The translations under genes and the position numbers were made by a program. Below, piece after piece: positions 6,192 through 8,633 of a DNA stretch of 8,633 bases. Under the pieces are notes generated by a model. It did not search any database and was not told the DNA's origin. It worked only from the letters and a program-made list of their open reading frames with translations. Positions within the stretch are counted from its first letter, which is position 1; each line of letters starts with the position of its first letter. Source of the stretch: UBA4844 sp050943255 (GTDB lineage: Bacteria; Bacillota; Syntrophomonadia; Syntrophomonadales; Syntrophomonadaceae); the NCBI GenBank assembly GCA_050943255.1, contig JBMNOV010000067.1:1-8633 (forward strand), given 5' to 3'.

Positions 6192-6845
6192 ATGCCGATA
6201 ATCACAAATGCCCTAGATGCTATAAAAGATATAGAAGATGGCAGCATCTTAATGTTTGGCGGGTTTATGGCGTGCGGTACGCCACCGTCGATTATTGATG
6301 CTCTAATAACCAAAGGAGTGAAGAACCTAACGGTTATTTGTAATGATACCGGTTTTATTGATATAGGAGTTGGGAAACTAATTTGTCAGCATAGGGTAGC
6401 AAAGCTATTTGCTTCTCATATAGGTACTAACCCTGAGACCGGAAGACAGATAAATTCCGGTGAACTAGATGCAGTTCTTATACCTCAGGGAACCCTGGTG
6501 GAAAGGATTAGAACAGCGGGAGCAGGACTTGGGGGTTTTTTAACCCCAACCGGCTTAGGTACTATAGCCGAGGAGGAAAAGTCAATACTTATTGTTGAAG
6601 GGAAAAGATATATTCTTGAATTACCTCTAAGAGCTGATTTCGCCCTGCTTCATGCCAAAACTGCAGATAAAGCAGGTAATCTAATATACCATGGAACAAT
6701 GAGTAGTTTTAATCCAGTAATGGCACTAGCTGCAGACAAGGTAATAGCTGAAGTAGATGAAATAATAGAAAATGGCTTTCTTAATCCTGATAATATTCAT
6801 ACTCCTGGAATACTTGTTGATTACCTGGTAAAGGGGGGGAATTAA
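6192..6845 (+). CDS. atoD: Acetoacetate-type CoA transferase, alpha subunit (AtoD/CtfA)
   Basis: With the next gene it should move CoA from acetyl-CoA or another acyl-CoA to acetoacetate, giving acetoacetyl-CoA for thiolysis in the cytoplasm. The 217-residue product (AtoD about 220) closely resembles E. coli AtoD. It has GGFMACGTP (23-31), SHIGTNPETGRQ (75-86), GAGLGGFLTPTGLGT (110-124), and a late FNP (173-175) followed by LAADKV. An AGAGAGGTG ribosome site ends 7 nt before ATG 6192, and the gene follows the BKACE gene by 30 bp. Short-chain acid CoA transferases for butyrate or acetate share this fold, but the upstream acetoacetate-producing enzymes make acetoacetate the natural acceptor. 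The catalytic glutamate lies in the partner subunit. Confidence 0.88.
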   Translation: MPIITNALDAIKDIEDGSILMFGGFMACGTPPSIIDALITKGVKNLTVICNDTGFIDIGVGKLICQHRVAKLFASHIGTNPETGRQINSGELDAVLIPQGTLVERIRTAGAGLGGFLTPTGLGTIAEEEKSILIVEGKRYILELPLRADFALLHAKTADKAGNLIYHGTMSSFNPVMALAADKVIAEVDEIIENGFLNPDNIHTPGILVDYLVKGGN

Positions 6846-7519
6846 TGACACCTAGAGAAGTAATTGCCAGCCGGGTTGCCCAGGAATTGAAGGATGGAGA
6901 TATTGTAAACTTAGGTATAGGCTTGCCCACCGAAGTTGTAAAATATATACCTGACAACATTAAAGTTATTCTACAGTCTGAAAACGGTATTCTGAATATG
7001 GGACCACCACCTGCACCAGGCGAAGAAGACAAGTATATAGTTAACGCCGGCGGGAATATGGTATCCGTATTACCAGGAGGATGTTTCTTCGATAGTGCTC
7101 TGTCATTTTGTATAATTCGCGGAGGTCATGTAGATGTAACTGTATTAGGAGCACTGGAGGTTGATGAAAGCCGTAATCTAGCCAATTGGATGATACCTGG
7201 AAAGCTGGTACCTGGAATGGGAGGGGCTATGGATTTAGTAACCGGTGCTAAAAAGGTTATTATTGCTATGGAGCATTGCGCAAAGGATGGCTCTCCTAAA
7301 ATTCTCAAAAAATGTACCTTACCACTTACTGCACGGGGGCAGGTCGATCTTATCATTACTGAGAAAGCAGTTATAGAAGCTACAGCAAATGGCTTAGTTT
7401 TAAAAGAATTACAGCCAGGAATAACTGTTAAGGAAGTACTAGCATCTACTGAAGCCAAACTTATTGTTTCTGATTATTTGTTGGCGTCAACCGAAGCTGC
7501 TGCAACTAATAGATCATAA
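6845..7519 (+). CDS. atoA: Acetoacetate-type CoA transferase, beta subunit (AtoA/CtfB)
   Basis: This is the catalytic subunit of the CoA transferase. Glu46 in QSENG (44-48) is the glutamate that forms the covalent glutamyl-CoA intermediate in this family. GIGLP (24-28), NAGG (67-70), GGHVDVTVLG (93-102) and a PGKLVPGMGGAMDLVTG block (117-133) follow in the normal order. At 224 residues it is near the family length, with a short variable C-terminal tail. The ATG overlaps the atoD stop by one base (TAATG) behind a GGGGGGG run, so the two subunits are translationally coupled. No thiolase gene is present in the window to use acetoacetyl-CoA; it must lie elsewhere. Confidence 0.9.
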   Translation: MTPREVIASRVAQELKDGDIVNLGIGLPTEVVKYIPDNIKVILQSENGILNMGPPPAPGEEDKYIVNAGGNMVSVLPGGCFFDSALSFCIIRGGHVDVTVLGALEVDESRNLANWMIPGKLVPGMGGAMDLVTGAKKVIIAMEHCAKDGSPKILKKCTLPLTARGQVDLIITEKAVIEATANGLVLKELQPGITVKEVLASTEAKLIVSDYLLASTEAAATNRS

Positions 7520-7546
7520 AAATTAAAATATTTTTGGGGGGGAATA

Positions 7547-7762
7547 ATAGGTATTTATTTTGTACCTTTAACGATTACCCTGGTTTTAGGAGTTACAGTT
7601 GCACTAATTTGTCGGTTAGGAACTTGTTTTCTTAGTGAAGATGGACACTGGAAGTTATCGGATAAAGATACTAAAGATACTAAAGAAACATTAGCGGATA
7701 ATGTTTGCTTAAAAAATATTGAAGCGTATGTTTATCCCTACCTTTACGAATGTATTAGGTAG
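7547..7762 (+). CDS. Possible small membrane-protein ORF lacking a normal start codon
   Basis: A 71-codon frame ends in TAG at 7760-7762. It encodes one clear hydrophobic segment (about residues 3-23, FVPLTITLVLGVTVALICRL), then a polar tail with the repeated KDTKDTKE. The frame has no ATG, GTG or TTG ahead of the hydrophobic part; ATA 7544/7547 or ATT 7553 behind a seven-G run (7536-7542) are the only candidates. It is in frame with atoA past its TAA stop, so it could also be read-through or a gene remnant. Its last ten codons form part of the terminator at 7734-7770, which argues against a conserved protein. I do not recognise the family. Confidence 0.25.
   Translation: MGIYFVPLTITLVLGVTVALICRLGTCFLSEDGHWKLSDKDTKDTKETLADNVCLKNIEAYVYPYLYECIR
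7664..7681 (+). repeat. Two tandem copies of a 9-bp repeat
   Basis: AAAGATACT occurs twice back to back (7664-7672, 7673-7681), followed by a partial third copy AAAGA. The unit is three codons long, so it keeps the frame of the small ORF at 7547-7762 and encodes KDT repeats in it. Simple slippage is enough to explain it. Confidence 0.5.
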
Positions 7763-7770
7763 GGATTTTT
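7734..7770 (+). terminator. Intrinsic terminator of the acx-BKACE-ato operon
   Basis: ATCCCTACCT (7734-7743) pairs perfectly with AGGTAGGGAT (7757-7766) over a 13-nt loop, and TTTTT (7766-7770) follows at once. This is the best terminator in the window and lies 215 bp after the atoA stop. It marks the end of the ketone operon and separates it from the membrane-protein gene downstream. Confidence 0.8.
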
Positions 7771-7786
7771 GGATTATTACCCACTA

Positions 7787-7816
7787 TTGAAATAATTCTA
7801 CAAGGGCGTTTATTAA
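7787..7816 (+). promoter_or_regulatory. Possible sigma-A promoter for the DUF401 gene
   Basis: TTGAAA (7787-7792) and TATTAA (7811-7816) are separated by 18 nt. The pair lies just after the operon terminator and about 120 bp before the DUF401 start. The -10 matches only 4 of 6 bases in AT-rich DNA, so support is weak. A promoter somewhere in 7771-7930 is expected from the terminator upstream. I see no other structured element in that stretch. Confidence 0.3.
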
Positions 7817-7936
7817 TATTTTATTAAATGGTATCCTAGACAAGGTGACAGAACTTTGAACAACAAGACTGGCATTTCGGCATGTTACTTCGGAACAATA
7901 TCGTTTATTAATGAAAAAGTTAAAAGGAGGTATAAG

Positions 7937-8633
7937 GTGATAGTTTTGGCCTTAGTCATATCTTTATCGACTATCATGTATCTAATTAATAAAAAATATC
8001 CTATGGGCTTGGCCATTTTCTTAGGTTCTTTGTTGCTTGCTTTATTGGCGGGTCTTACCCCGGGAGTTATAGGCGAAATCATCTTGACTACGCTGTCAGA
8101 TAAGAATACTATAGAACTCATTTTTAGCATTTTTTTTATTTGCTTACTCGGGAGTATGATGCAAGGCTATGGAGTCTTGCAAAAAATGGTGGAGTATCTT
8201 GAAAAAACCTTTAAAAGCGTAAAAATTCTGTTGTTTATTATTCCCACCTTATTATCAACTTTTAGCGTTGCTGGAAGTGCAGTTTTTGCGGCTCCGGTAA
8301 TTGATGTGCTTGGTAACAAAGTTGGGATATCTGCTGAGAGAAAGGCTGCAATTAATTTATACATTAGACATGCCTGGTACTTTGTCTTACCAATCTCAGC
8401 ATCAATGATTTATGCGGCTTATCTTGCGGATGTAAAGGTATGGGAATTGATAAAAGTACAAGCACCTGTATCAATTGTTTGCTTAATTACTGCTTATTTA
8501 ATCTATATTGCTCCATTAAAAAATGAAGTTTATGTTACTTCCTCAGATGAAGCTGAGTACAATGTTGTGCAAAACTTAAAAGGTACCTTATTATATACTG
8601 GTCCGCTATTTATAAGCGTTCTCCTCGTATTCT
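7937..8633 (+). CDS. DUF401-family membrane protein, probable transporter (3' end outside window)
   Basis: The first 232 residues of a polytopic inner-membrane protein are present; DUF401 proteins are usually about 400 or more residues, so roughly half is missing at the window edge. Hydrophobic segments lie near residues 2-16, 22-42, 59-76, 97-113, 146-163, 176-192 and 218-232. The family blocks GSAVFAAPVID (113-123) and ERKAAINLYIRHAW (134-147) are clear. DUF401 has no established substrate; its layout resembles ion-coupled organic-anion carriers. GTG 7937 is chosen because AAGGAGG ends 6 nt upstream and translation then begins with a membrane helix. An in-frame TTG at 7856 with AAGGTGA before it would add 27 residues and is less likely. 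Its own unit after a terminator leaves its link to ketone use as inference. Confidence 0.72.
   Translation, partial: MIVLALVISLSTIMYLINKKYPMGLAIFLGSLLLALLAGLTPGVIGEIILTTLSDKNTIELIFSIFFICLLGSMMQGYGVLQKMVEYLEKTFKSVKILLFIIPTLLSTFSVAGSAVFAAPVIDVLGNKVGISAERKAAINLYIRHAWYFVLPISASMIYAAYLADVKVWELIKVQAPVSIVCLITAYLIYIAPLKNEVYVTSSDEAEYNVVQNLKGTLLYTGPLFISVLLVF

Noticed and set aside
7588..7603. A second GG-N10-GC spaced match resembling a sigma-54 promoter
   Set aside because: Only the GG and TTGCA parts match; the -24 box is otherwise poor, and it lies before the operon terminator rather than after it.
7911..7940. A 9-codon ORF (MKKLKGGIR) ending in a GTGA overlap with the DUF401 start
   Set aside because: It has no ribosome site of its own, and its codons consist mostly of the ribosome site of the next gene, so the frame is probably accidental.
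7885..8364. Minus-strand frames 7885-8130 and 8167-8364
   Set aside because: They oppose the DUF401 gene, whose plus-strand product has clear transmembrane segments and family motifs with a strong ribosome site.
1..8633. Mobile elements, CRISPR arrays, tRNA or rRNA genes
   Set aside because: I saw no transposase-like frame, no regularly spaced repeats and no tRNA- or rRNA-like sequence in the gaps; the gene order looks like an intact metabolic operon.

Overview
The window looks like chromosomal DNA of a low-to-moderate GC Gram-positive anaerobe. A clostridial Bacillota member of the Desulfotomaculum/Peptococcaceae or Syntrophomonas kind is my best guess. The reasons are strong AGGAGG-type ribosome binding sites before nearly every gene, AT-rich intergenic DNA, all genes on one strand in tight operon spacing, and the gene content. 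The taxon is inferred; there is no rRNA or marker gene here.

Layout. Positions 1-356 form an unusually long control region with no confident protein gene. It holds a possible sigma-A promoter (38-67), two tandem palindromes with the same half-site (96-107, 119-132), a very good sigma-54 (-24/-12) promoter (188-204), and a roughly 140-nt leader with a 10-codon ORF and two hairpin/T-run structures. Positions 357-7519 carry six genes: the three acetone carboxylase-type subunits (beta/AcxA, alpha/AcxB, gamma/AcxC), a beta-keto acid cleavage enzyme (BKACE, DUF849), and the two subunits of an acetoacetate-type CoA transferase (AtoD/AtoA, also called CtfA/CtfB). A hairpin without a good T-run lies between acxC and the BKACE gene. 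A possible small membrane-protein ORF without a normal start codon follows, then a strong intrinsic terminator (7734-7770). After it a second transcription unit begins, with a DUF401-family membrane protein that runs off the window end.

How the genes fit together. The carboxylase should convert a methyl ketone plus bicarbonate to a 3-keto acid at the cost of ATP. The CoA transferase should activate acetoacetate to acetoacetyl-CoA, using acetyl-CoA as donor, for thiolysis by a thiolase encoded elsewhere. The BKACE is the unexpected part. With acetoacetate as substrate its reaction merely regenerates its own reactants, so it only makes sense if the carboxylase also makes other 3-keto acids. For example, butanone would give 3-oxopentanoate, which BKACE would convert with acetyl-CoA to propionyl-CoA plus acetoacetate. 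The operon therefore reads as a general methyl-ketone degradation module in which every product funnels through acetoacetate. The sigma-54 promoter matches the known sigma-54/AcxR control of acetone carboxylase operons in proteobacteria, although no activator gene lies in this window.
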